This document shows positions 1-9,582 of a stretch of DNA of 64,000 nucleotides, piece by piece; the stretch's first letter is position 1; each line of letters starts with the position of its first letter. The translations under genes were made by a program, and so were the position numbers. The DNA comes from Artemia franciscana (taxonomy: Eukaryota; Arthropoda; Branchiopoda; Anostraca; Artemiidae), in NCBI RefSeq assembly GCF_032884065.1, contig NC_088867.1, positions 48,605,317-48,669,316 of the forward strand, read 5' to 3'. The notes under the pieces are model-generated. The model ran no database searches, had not been told where the DNA came from, and saw only the letters and a program-made list of their open reading frames with translations.

Positions 1-517
1 TTTTGATCGGGTGCATTTGGGGGAAAAGGGTCTTGGGGGGGGCTAGTTGCCCTCCAATCACTTTTTGAATCTTATAAAGGTACTAGAGCATCCTATTTCC
101 AATCAAATGAGTCCCCCCTGAAGCTTATAGGATTATCCCTTCCACAAAACCATATATGCCCCCCAGGACATAAATTACAGCACTTGCTCCCCGGCCCTGG
201 GGAGTTGTGTGGACCCTGGAGTTTTTTTTACCTGATCTATGAACTAATTTTAACAAAATGGCGATCTCTAAATTTTCATCGAATAAATTTGGGGGAAAAG
301 AGAGTTAGGGAAGGGGGCTATTACCGTCCGATCACTTTTGACACTTAAAAAGGGCACTAGAACTTTCAATTTCCAATCAAATGAACCACCTACATAGTTT
401 ATACGACAACCCCTACACATGAAATGCCTCTGGGGAAAAAAATTGGAGCCTAATGGCCTTTACTATAGGTAATCTATAGTATTGACTCTTATGCATATAC
501 ATATACATACCTATATA
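1..517. repeat. Diverged dispersed repeat, two tandem-like copies
   Basis: No gene seen. Two segments about 280 bp apart (roughly 14-170 and 285-430) share a diverged pattern: a run starting TTTGGGGGAAAAG, then a G-rich stretch, CACTTTTTGA-like text, 'actaga' and TTCCAATCAAATGA. A related stretch (G-run followed by CTCACTTTTGACTCTTAAAAG) occurs near 63850-63915. I read this as an old dispersed repeat; the family is not recognised. Confidence 0.45.
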
Positions 518-682
518 TCTATATATATAAAAATAAGTTGTCTGTCTGTGTGTCTGTCTGTGGATCAGGTGACGTCATGTTTCTGTGTTGACTGACGTCA
601 TGAAATTAGTTGTCGTCATTTTTGCTTTGACGGTGACGTCATTCAAGATATTTAAGACATATGTTCACGTAGAAATCTATTA
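518..682 (+). promoter_or_regulatory. Helitron 1 5' terminus and leader with three CRE-like octamers
   Basis: The terminal TC is followed by AT-rich sequence and AAGTTGTCTGTCTG. The leader contains three copies of the palindrome TGACGTCA (570-577, 593-600, 634-641), which is the consensus binding site of CREB/ATF bZIP factors. The same leader occurs in Helitron 3 (52036-52190, minus) and in fragments at 60481-60525 and 63340-63420. A promoter role for the Rep/helicase ORF is inferred from position only. Confidence 0.5.
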
Positions 683-1480
683 ATGTTTAAGTTTACAATG
701 ACTGATGAACTTACCATGGCAAAAGCCGATGAAGATGCTCAAAGAGTCTATGCCAAAAAACTTGCTGCTGATAGAGAAAGTCAGAAAAGAAAGCGTGCCG
801 AGGAACTACCAGAGCAACGCGAAAGCAGACTTGCTGCTAAAAGAGAAAGTGAAAAAAGAAGGCGTGCCGAGGAATCAAAAGAACATCAAGGAAACAGGCT
901 TGAGGCTGATAGAGAAAGAAAGAACAGAAAGCGTGCCGAGGAATCAAAAGAACAGCAAGGAAACAGGCTTGAGGCTGATAGAGAAAGAAAGAACAGAAAG
1001 CGTGCCGAGGAACTACCAGAGCAACGCGGAAGCAGACTTGCTGCTAAAAGAGAAAGTGAAAAAAGAAGGCGTGCCGAGGAATTACAAGAACAGCAAGAAA
1101 TCAGGCTTGCTGCTGATAGAGAAAGTAAGAAAAGAAAGCGTGCCGATGAATTGTACTTCATCAGTGATAGAAATTCTGAATTGAATGCACGTTGCGAAAT
1201 TTCTCCCAACGTTGAAAGGACAATCGTTTCCCAATTGCAACATCTTTTCCACGAAAATAATAATTTAGTGCGTCTGTTCAAAACAGCCATCGATTTGATG
1301 CCTACTGATACGCATAAAATTGTTATTTCCGCTGACAAAACGCCTCCTGGCCAACATGTGCGTAGATACAATGCTCCAACTATCGACAAAGTGGTGCAAC
1401 TTGAAGTGTTTGGGTCAGTGCGATGCTGGATGTACTCAGTGGAATGGCAAAACGAGGTTTGCCACACGAACATATACTAA
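683..1480 (+). pseudogene. Helitron 1 N-terminal ORF, internally deleted
   Basis: Start of the Helitron Rep/helicase polyprotein. The first ATG is at 683, but the conserved start is probably ATG 698 (MTDELTMAKADED): in Helitron 3 a 1-nt difference puts a stop between the two ATGs. About 150 residues of highly charged 23-residue repeats follow, probably helical. The ORF then jumps to ELYFISDRNSELNARC, part of the Helitron N-terminal domain. Compared with the fuller copy at 50284-52035, a segment holding a CPYCKALKF zinc-binding-like motif is missing, and a second deletion joins NAPTID directly to a sequence ending QLEVFGSVRCW. A 1-nt loss in an A-run near 1449 (four A here, five elsewhere) shifts the frame into the Rep section. 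Confidence 0.8.
758..1150 (+). repeat. 69-bp coding minisatellite in Helitron ORF
   Basis: Tandem units of 69 bp (23 codons) start at 827, 896, 965, 1034 and 1103, with a partial unit from 758. Each encodes a variant of RLAAKRESEKRRRAEE plus a Gln/Glu-rich segment. Two unit types alternate (LPEQR and SKEQQ variants). The same array on minus lies at about 51590-51990 with a different order of units, so it is length-variable between copies. Confidence 0.9.
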
Positions 1481-2016
1481 TCTGGCTACATAAAAAAATT
1501 ACTTCGAACGAAATTGATGATGTGATTTCCGCTGAAATACCTGATAAAAATGTCGATAAGGGGTTACATGATATTATTGTAAAAAATATGATACATGGAC
1601 CTTGCGGTGCACTGAACGAAAATTCACCATGCATGGCCAAAGGAAGGTGCACAAAGCAATATCCTCGACTTTTAGTATTAAACACAATTACTGGCAATGA
1701 TGGTTACCCACAATATAGAAGAAGATCTACTGAAGATGGCGGTAAAACAGCAATAATAAAGAAGCGTAACGGTACCACCATCGAAGTAGATAACCAGTGT
1801 GTTGTTCCATATTCCCCATTATTATCAAAAACATTTAATGCACACATAAACGTTGAATACTGTAACTCCGTAAAGGCAATCAAATACATATGTAAATACG
1901 TCAACAAAGGCAGTGACATGGCAGTTTTTGGCTTGCAGCCCGAAATCAAAGATTTCGATGAAATCGTACAATATCAGGCTGGAAGATACATAAGCAGTAA
2001 TGAAGCTGTTTGGTGA
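1423..2016 (+). pseudogene. Helitron 1 Rep (HUH endonuclease) core, truncated by stop
   Basis: This frame carries the Rep nuclease of the Helitron, which nicks and joins single strands in rolling-circle transposition. The HUH motif region reads KRGLPHEHILIWL; the other copies have HAH, so the variable middle residue differs but both histidines are kept. The two-tyrosine motif is seen in IKYICKYVNKGSD, and the family sequence GRYISSNEAVW follows. The frame ends at TGA 2014-2016, where related copies have CGA (Trp-Arg-Ile continues); this is a CpG-type C-to-T change. The true reading frame enters from the upstream ORF through the frameshift near 1449. Confidence 0.85.
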
Positions 2017-4244
2017 ATTCTTTCATTTCCGATACATGAACGTAGTCCAGCTGTTGTTCACTCAGCGGTACATTTACAGAATGGTCAACGTGTTTATTTC
2101 ACGGAAACCAACGTGCAACAAAGAGTCCTGAATCCACCGGATACAACATTAACAGCTTTTTTTCGCTTTGCAAAAATGATTCTTTTGCAAAAAAACTGCT
2201 GTATACTGAAGTGCCTTCGTATTACACGTGGAATACTAAAAATAAAGTATTTGAACGTCGAAAACAGGGTAAGTCAGTCGGCGGCCAACCTACCATCTTC
2301 AAAGATACCACGATAGGAAGACTCTACACCGTTCACCCCAATCAACATGAATGCTTCTTTCTACGCCTGCTTTTGGTGAATGTACCCGGTCCGACATCCT
2401 TTGAGTATTTGAGGACTGTAAATGGTACTATACATGACACTTACCGTAGTGCATGCCAAGCTCTGAATTTATTGGAGAATGACCAACACTGGGATAACTG
2501 CATCAATGACGCGTGCGAAACGTCAACCCCAAGTCAAATTCGTGCATTGTTTGGCATCATTTTAACAACTTGCTCTCCATCAGCTCCTACAGAGTTATGG
2601 GAAAAATATAAGTCAAAAATGTCCGAAGATATACTCCATCGAAAACAGTTAGAGACGTCAGATATGACTTTTGATTTTACATCAGAAATTTATAACTACA
2701 CTTTAGTTGTTATAGAAGATTTGTGCGTACGTTTGGCAAACAAACCTCTTCAGGATTTGGGAATGCCTTCACCCAACCGTATCGCTGCTGTTTCGACATG
2801 TGTAGAATTGGATCGTGAACAAAGTTACAGTACGAGTGATCTATTGTCGTATGTACAAAATAACATTTCCAAGTTAACGTCGGAACAAAAAGACATTTAT
2901 GATACGATAATGCATTGTGTCGATAACAACGTTGGAGAAATTTTCTTTTTGGATGCACCAGGAGGTACTGGTAAAACGTTTGTGATAAAACTGATTCTGG
3001 CATCAATTCGATCAAAAAATGATATAGCGTTGGCAATTGCGTCGTCCGGAATAGCCAAAACATTGCTGCCTGGTGGAAGAACTGCTCATTCCGCTTTGAA
3101 ATTGCCTCTGAACTTGCATTCTACAGAAACTCCCACGTGCAATATTTCCAAATCATCTGGGATGGGTAAAGTATTGCAGCAATGCAAACTTATTATTTGG
3201 GATGAGTGCACAATGGCACACAAAAAATCGCTCGAGGCTCTGGATCAATGCTTGAAAGATTTGCGAGGGAAGTCGAAACCCTTTGGCAGCACATTAATAT
3301 TGCTTGCGGGAGATTTCAGGCAAACATTACCTATAATACCTAGATCAACTCCTGCAGACGAAATGAATGCTTGCCTGAAAAATTCTAATTTATGGGCACA
3401 CGTAAAAACATTAAAATTAACTACAAATATGCGTGTCCGATTGCAAAACGATGACTCTGGTCAAACATTTTCAGATCAATTGCTGGCAATGGGAAACGGA
3501 AAGCTCCCAGTAGACTCAATTTCAGGACGTATACAACTACCTGCTGATTTCTGTAATTTAGTGACGTCCAAAAATGAATTGATTGAAAAAGTATTTCCGA
3601 ATATTCTAAAAAATTATAAAAATAATAAATGGCTAAGTGAAAGAGCGATTCTCGCACCCAAAAATATAGACGTCCACGAAATCAACAATATTGTTTTGAC
3701 CAAGATTCGAGACCAGGCAGTCCTTTACAAGTCAGTCGACACAGTTTTGGAACCAAATGAAGCGGTTAATTATCCATCTGAATTTTTGAATTCCATGGAT
3801 CTTTCAGGGTTTCCACCACACGTGCTACAACTAAAAATAGGCGTACCAATAATACTTTTAAGAAATATCAACCCACCAAAGTTTTGCAATGGCACTCGAC
3901 TTGCCGTAAAAAAAACAATGGAAAACCTAATAGAGACCACAATCTTGACAGGGCCTTTTGAGGGTGAGGCTGTTCTTATTCCTCGCATTCCCATGATTCC
4001 AACGGATCTGCCTTTTCAATTTAAAAGATTGCAATTCCCAATTCGATTAGCATTTGCAATCACCATTAACAAAGCTCAATGTCAATCATTAGAAAAATGT
4101 GCTATAGATCTTAATACTGATTGTTTTTCCCATGGACAATTGTACGTTGCATGTTCGAGGGTCGGTAAACCTGACAATCTATTTATAGGCAGCGACAATT
4201 GGACAGCGAAGAATGTTGTATATTCGCAAGTTTTACGCAGTTAA
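2017..4244 (+). pseudogene. Helitron 1 PIF1-like helicase domain
   Basis: 5'-to-3' DNA helicase part of the Helitron protein, superfamily 1B (PIF1 type). From 2017 the Rep frame continues (ILSFPIHERSPAVVHSAVH-like) until a T-run near 2155-2163 shifts the frame. It is then open to TAA 4242-4244. Walker A reads APGGTGKT (about 2956-2979). The Walker B segment reads LIIWDECTMAHKK (about 3188-3226). Motif III is AGDFRQTLPI, and the C-terminal motifs are FAITINKAQCQS and LYVACSRVG. The normally invariant INKAQGQS is altered to INKAQCQS here. There is no usable start of its own; it is the C-terminal half of a broken polyprotein. Confidence 0.9.
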
Positions 4245-4250
4245 TTTGTA

Positions 4251-4756
4251 TTTTGGAACCAAATGAAGCGGTTAATTATCCATCTGAATTTTTAAATTCC
4301 ATAGATCCTTCAGGGTTTCCACCACACGTGCTACAACTAAAAATAGGCGTACCAATAATACTTTTAAGAAATATCAACCCACCAAAGCTTTGCAATGGCA
4401 CGCGACTTGCCGTAAGAAAAACAATGGAAAACCTAATAGAGGCCACAATCTTGACAGGGCCTTATGAGGGTGAGGCTGTTCTTATTCCTCGCATTCCCAT
4501 GATTCCAACGGATCTGCTTTTTCAATTTAAAAGATTGCAATTCCCAATTCGATTAGCATTTGCAACCACCATCAACAAAGCTCAAGGGCAATCACTAGAA
4601 AAATGCGGTATAGATCTTAATACAGATTGCTTTACCAATGTACAATTGTATATTGCATCTTTGAGGGTCGGTAAACCTGACAATCTATTTATACGCACAG
4701 ACAATGGGACAGCGAAGACTGTTGTATATTCACAAGTTTTACGTAGTTAATTTGTA
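4251..4756 (+). pseudogene. Tandem duplicate of helicase C-terminal 506 bp
   Basis: This repeats 3745-4250 in direct orientation (both start TTTTGGAACCAAATGAAGCGG and run past the stop to ATTTGTAT). It encodes the last ~165 residues of the helicase with its own TAA. It keeps the canonical INKAQGQS that the upstream copy lost, but has a worse final motif (YIASLRVG instead of YVACSRVG). It has no promoter or start. The same duplication is present in Helitron 3 (47480-47975 next to 47982-48500), so it predates the separation of these copies. Confidence 0.85.
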
Positions 4757-5102
4757 TTGTATCTATCTATCTATTTATCTATATAAAAACGAGTTGTGTG
4801 TATGCATGTTTGTTTGTTTGTAAAAAGAGCGTTTGCATATGACGTCATTATTAGTACATACGGCTTTGTATATGGACAGACAATGGGAAAGCCAAGAATG
4901 TTGTATATTTGCAATTTTTACGTAGTTTGAAACACATATATAAATCTATCTATATTCACAGGTGGGACACAGGGACACAACTACAATGGCGCGTAACTAA
5001 TATGGCGCGTAACGACTTACGCGCGCGGGGGGGCTTGGGGGGGCGCGAAGCGCCCCACCAACTAGGTGTTGGGGTGGCGCTTCGCGCCACCCCAACAGCT
5101 AC
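4757..5102 (+). other. Helitron 1 3' non-coding region and terminal hairpins
   Basis: The segment contains (TCTA)n, a TGACGTCA octamer (about 4840), a short second relic of the helicase end (about 4875-4926), then CACAGGTGGGACACAGGGACACAACTA-like subterminal sequence and the GC-rich terminus. Terminal hairpin 5069-5097: GTTGGGGTGGCGC, TTC loop, and its complement. A second hairpin with a GCGC-GAA-GCGC core lies just upstream (about 5040-5058). Confidence 0.8.
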
Positions 5103-5860
5103 TATATATATATACGTGTTAATTTATCAAATTTAATTTTTTAAGAATTTGGTTACTGTTGGCACGAGTCCCTTTTTCTAAGAGTTCGTTACAACGAACT
5201 GTTTGACAGCAGTCAGAGTCTTTTTGTCTAGAATGCTATCACATTCTTTACATCCTATACGCTCTTTACACATTCCATCATAAAAACTGCACATTTTTTT
5301 GTCTAGACTAGATATGCACGTTTACCTCATCTCAGCTTGTGATAGCAATTGAGAAAAAGAGCCGTTCTTATCTAGAAAGCTTTATGACAGAAGAAGCTTT
5401 ATCATCTACAATTCATAGCTATTCAAAACCTAGTCTTATTCAGTCTGTGCTGTTTGTGGCTGTCATTGTGACTACCGTATATGCACTGTTTTAAGGCTTG
5501 ATTTGCCAACATAGGATTACTTTTACTTCGTTGATATGTGGATTTTACCAGGAGTAATGTGCTTTCTAGTGTGAAAAGATGAAAAAGAGGGATTACTTTC
5601 CCATATTTCTCTGGTAAAAAAGATTGCTTTCCTTTCGCTGGGTCATTTCTGTGACGTATTTTTGTAATCCAGTCACAATAGTCCTTCTTTCTTAAGATCA
5701 ATTTGGCGAAGGGCACAGTCGGCGAGGTTTTCACTCCCTTCCTTCTTGGAAGTATTTCCATTGAAAAATGCCCTTTTTTTTTATAATATTATCATTAAGC
5801 AATTGTGTACTTACGTGTTACAGCGACCACACTTTGTTCTTGATCTGTAATGAAGACGGT
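5103..5860. other. Unassigned single-copy DNA with one unrecognised 112-codon ORF
   Basis: No feature I can name. On minus, 5423-5761 is an open frame of 112 codons starting MEILPRRKGVKTSPTV; its composition is unremarkable and I recognise no domain. A short perfect inverted repeat, AGTTCGTT-AC-AACGAACT, lies at 5183-5200. The sequence has no matching copy elsewhere in the window, so it may be host DNA. Confidence 0.3.
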
Positions 5861-7266
5861 TTTAAACAATTCGTGGTAAAGAACTGTAGAAAGAAGCGAC
5901 CCGGCTCCATAGTAAGCAAAACTCTAAAAACGGAATTTTGATACTAATACATACATCAAAAGAATTGGATTTTTATACTGATTTTAAATATGTAAGTTTC
6001 ATCAAATTTTGTTCCGAGTCTGAGTTCCGAAATCAAAAGTTCTGAGTCTGAGAAAATTTGCCTTATTTTGGAAAACAGGGGGAAACACCCCCTAAAAGTC
6101 ATAGAATCTTAACGAAAACTACATTATCGCATTCAGCGTGTTAGAGAACCCTACTGTAAAAGTTCCAAGCTTTTATATACAAAGATGTGGAACTTCGTAT
6201 TTTTTGCCAGAAGACCGACCACGGGTGCGTGTTTCTTTGTTTGTTTGTTTTTTCCCTGGGGGAATCGTATCAACCCAGTGGTCCCAGAATTTTGCGAGAT
6301 GCCTCATTCGAACGGAAATTAAAATCTCTAGTGCCCTGTTTAAGAGACCAAAAAATTGGAGGGTACCTAGGCCCCCTCTCACGCTCATTTTTTCCAACGG
6401 ATCAAAATTTGAGATAGCCACTTTGTTCATCATAGTCGAAACACCTAATAACTATGTCTTTCGGAGCGACTTACTCCCCCAAAGTCCCCGGGGTAGGGGC
6501 TGCAAGTTACAAACTTTCACCAGTGTTTACATACAGTAATGGTAATTGGGAAGTGTACAAACGTTTTCAGAGAGACTTTTTTGGTTAGGGGAGGGGTTGA
6601 GGTAAGGGGGCTACGTAGGAGGGTCTTTCCTTTGAGGAAGTTGCTACAGGGGAAGAGAAATTCCATGAAGAACGCGTAGGATTTTTTTAGCATTATTTAA
6701 AAAAAACAATGAAAAAATAAATATAAAAAAAGTTTTTTCAATTGAAAACTTAAAACGGACAGAAATTATTACGCACATGAGGGACTTATCTCCTCCTAAA
6801 TACATCGTTCTTTACGCTAAAGTATTTTTAGTAATTTCAGCTATTCATTCTACGGCCTTTGTGATTGGGGGGCCATTCTTAAGGATTTGGGACAATTTTA
6901 AGCTTTAGTGTAAAGAGCGAGGTATTAACAAGGGGGCAAACCCCCCTCATATAGGTAATGAAAATATACAAATATAGAAGTTTTTTACGTATGTTAATTC
7001 GTAAGTTACGTATAGTTTTTTACTAATAAAGACGTTCACAAAAAATTGAAGATTCTAGTTTCCTTTTTAGGTAACCAAAACATTGGAGGGCAACTAGGCC
7101 TCCTCCCCCACCCCTTTGTTCTCAAAATCATCCGATCAAAACTAAAAGAAAGCCATTTAGCCAAAAAGATTAATATACAACTTTTATTTAATTATTCATG
7201 TGCCGAGAGCCAAAATCAAAACATGCATTACTTCAAAAACATTCAAAAATTAAATAGAAATTTAAG
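5861..7266. repeat. Long dispersed repeat (unclassified)
   Basis: The start (GAAGCGACCCGGCTC, 'actctaaaa', 'atgtaagtttcat', then a segment with GGGGGAAACACCCCCT) has a diverged second copy at 53021-53421, which runs into the gap. Short open frames here (for example 6138-6539) differ in both copies and have no domain, so I do not call genes. Internal phrases recur ('ttggaggg..aactaggcc' near 6356 and 7082), suggesting an internally repeated element. It abuts the foldback at 7267-7529. Confidence 0.6.
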
Positions 7267-7529
7267 TTTTTTCTAACTGAAAGTAAGGAGCGACGTTAAA
7301 ACTTAAACGAACAGAAATTACTCCGTGTATGAAAGGGGCTGTTCCCTCCTCAACACCCCACTCTCTACGCTAAAGTTTTTTACTGTTTTACAGAGCAGAG
7401 TTGAGAGAAAGAGTCAAACTTTAGCGTAAGGAGTTGGGCATTGAGGAGGGAACAGCATCTTTCATACACGGAGTAATATCTGTTTTTTTTTTAAGTTTTA
7501 ATGTCCCTCCTTACTTTCAGTTAAAAAAA
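7267..7529. repeat. Foldback: ~110-bp inverted repeat
   Basis: The left arm 7267-7377 (CTAACTGAAAGTAAGGAG onwards) is the reverse complement, with mismatches, of the right arm 7416-7529 (ends CTTACTTTCAGTTA). The loop is about 38 bp. The arms also share ATTACTCCGTGTATGAAAG and GTTCCCTCCTCAA. It could be the terminus of the dispersed repeat or a head-to-head insertion of two copies. Confidence 0.75.
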
Positions 7530-8030
7530 ATTTTTTTTTTTTATTTAATTCTTTGTAAAATCGGAGATAATCATCTTAATGGGAGCGAGATAAATTAATA
7601 TGCAAAATAGTTTAATTAAATATTAGCATATAGAATAGGTAAGTTAAGGTATTTAATATAATGCGTTCTGGGCGGCCTGCTTTCCATAATTCTCTGTTGT
7701 GGTGTCCATAATTTTTTTTTTTACTAAAGTATTATACATCATGTCTTTCATCATGTCTTCGTATATCTCATTATCATTAACCTAATTTTACTTCCTGAGT
7801 GTGGCTGCTATAGCAAGTGAGTACCAAAAATTGAAAAGACAACAACAACACCCCACCCCAAATTTACAATAAGTGAACTTTTAAATGCGTCCTAAAAATA
7901 CTACAGGGAAATGTATATTTTACCTTAAAGTGGAATTTTGAGATAAAAGCGTTGATTTTAAAATAAGCCATAGGCCTATTTATCAGAAATTAACTTCTCA
8001 ACCCCCGAATTCATATAGTCAGATATTCAA
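7530..8030. other. AT-rich intergenic DNA, nothing recognised
   Basis: Homopolymer-rich and AT-rich. No convincing ORF, RNA gene or repeat with a second copy in the window. Confidence 0.5.
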
Positions 8031-8142
8031 GATCTCTGTCTCTCTCTGTCTCTATGTACCTGTGTGTCTGACTGTCTATCCCTTTTTCTGTCTGTTTAGT
8101 GTGTTTCTCTCTCTCTCTCTCTCACTCTCTCTCTCCCTCTCT

Positions 8143-8202
<60 letters not shown>

Positions 8203-8600
8203 GCCTGTATGTCTGACCATCTGTTTGTCTGTCTCTGTGCCTGTCTCTGTATGTTTATGTGTGTTTCCGTCTTTTTCTCTCGCTCTTTCCCCCTGTGTGG
8301 GCCTGTGAGTCTGACCATCTGTTCGTCTCTCCCGTTGTGATTGTGTGAGTTTTTGTCTCTCTCTTTCTGTGTGCATGTATGTCTGACCTTCTGTTTGTCT
8401 ATCTTTGGGTATGTTTCTGTGTATTTCTTGTCTTTCTGTCTCTCTTTCAATTTGTGCCTGTGTGTTTGACCGTCTGTTTATCTTTTTCTGTGCCTGTCTC
8501 TGTGTGTTTGTGTATGTTTTTATCTCTCTCCCTCTGTGTCTCTGTGTCTGATCTTTAGCTTGTCTGTCTCTGTGTCAGTCTATTTGTGTTTGTGTGTTAT
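8031..8600. repeat. CT/TCTG simple-sequence block with degenerate higher-order repeat
   Basis: A core of (CT)n at about 8107-8198 is flanked by TCTG-rich text. A longer phrase (GTCTGACCATCTGTTTGTCT followed by a 'ctgtctctgtatgttt'-like tail) recurs imperfectly at about 8210, 8310, 8380 and 8465, giving a degenerate repeat of very roughly 80-100 bp. Open frames across it encode only Ser/Leu or Arg/Glu runs and are not genes. Confidence 0.85.
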
Positions 8601-9508
8601 ATCCTATAGAGTAGACAATCCTATAGAGTAGGATTGAGCAGGATCGTGAGTAGCTGTGTTGGCATTAAGCAGACTGGTGCTGCAGTAAGTTGTCAGTAGC
8701 AGCAGTAGTCTCCTTCTACATAATCAAATTCAATTACTTCCCAATCTTCATGAACTGCTATACGATTTCGTTCCTTTTGATGTCTGCTGTCTTACAGGCT
8801 CCAGTGCTAGCTTGCGAGTCAATAACTCCCAAATAGTCATTAATCTAAAAATAATCATGTGAAGGGAAGCTGAAGCGTGTATTTCTTCTCTGTTTATTCA
8901 GAGTCAATTGCTTCCCAATTCTTAATAGCTACAATACCTTTTCTCCCTTTTTAAGCATATTACTTGAAAGGCTTTTTTGCTATTTTATGTGTCAGTAAGT
9001 CCCAGCCAATCACTAATCTAAAAATAATCTTGTGACACCATAGTGGGTGCCAGATAGTGGCAGGTACCTGAAGTGAGTACTTCTCAATTATACGATCAGA
9101 GCTACTTAGTTTCCAATCTTCCTCAATCTATCTAACTTTACTGATAGCCTAGACTATTCAAACATTTCATATCCTTACTGGAATTTTAGAGAAGTCGTCC
9201 GTAATATTAGCAAAAATACCTTCACTAAACTTAGCAAAGAGATGAATCGGACTATTTCTTTTTTGTACATTTTACTAATTTGGAAACCAAAGTTCAGTGT
9301 AAATATTGGTTTGACCTTACTTTTTCAATTTTTTAAAATGTAATTTAAATAGCCACATCATTTTTTAACTTCTTATTGAGATCGTTTGAGCTAGAAGCTT
9401 GATTTGATTTTTCTTTTTTCCTTTACTGCTACCAAAGAAGTTACAGCTAAAGGGATTAGAGAGAAATAGAAACCGAAGTTTTTTCTACGCTATAAGACTT
9501 GAAGTAAT
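8601..9508. other. Unassigned DNA with a diverged internal duplication
   Basis: No gene seen. Segments at about 8735-8860 and 8915-9035 share 'caatt.cttcccaat.ctt' and the phrase AATCTAAAAATAATC, consistent with an old duplication of about 180 bp; a weaker third copy may start near 9085. Confidence 0.35.
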
Positions 9509-9510
9509 GT

Positions 9511-9581
<71 letters not shown>
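9509..9581. repeat. (TA)n microsatellite at Helitron 3' junction
   Basis: Uninterrupted TA dinucleotides ending directly at the CTAG terminus of a minus-strand Helitron derivative. Confidence 0.95.

Positions 9582-9582
<1 letters not shown>

Larger units (their letters stand above)
518..5102 (+). mobile_element. Helitron 1: decayed autonomous Helitron, end to end
   Basis: Rolling-circle DNA transposon of about 4.6 kb. The 5' end is TCTATATATATAAAAATAAG preceded by A (A517), the classic animal Helitron 5' TC end. The 3' end is a 13-bp-stem hairpin (5069-5097) followed by AGCTAC and T. Other copies here end CTAG, so CTAC is a point variant of the CTRR terminus. Inside, in order on +, are an N-terminal charged-repeat ORF, a Rep HUH nuclease and a PIF1-like helicase, all decayed. 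No target-site duplication is expected because Helitrons insert between A and T. Two internal deletions, at least two frameshifts and one premature stop make it non-functional. Confidence 0.9.

Noticed and set aside
4199..4750. Separate helicase gene downstream of Helitron 1 helicase
   Set aside because: It is the 506-bp tandem duplicate of the C-terminal end; the apparent start lies in the preceding copy in another frame.
5423..5761. Host protein-coding gene on minus
   Set aside because: 112 open codons in single-copy DNA but no recognised domain, no splice context and no codon-use signal I can judge by eye; left as unassigned.
6138..6539. 133-codon ORF
   Set aside because: Lies within the dispersed repeat; the second repeat copy at 53.0-53.4 kb does not preserve the frame.
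8062..8450. Ser/Leu-rich and Arg/Glu-rich frames on opposite strands
   Set aside because: Translation of the CT/TCTG simple-sequence block.
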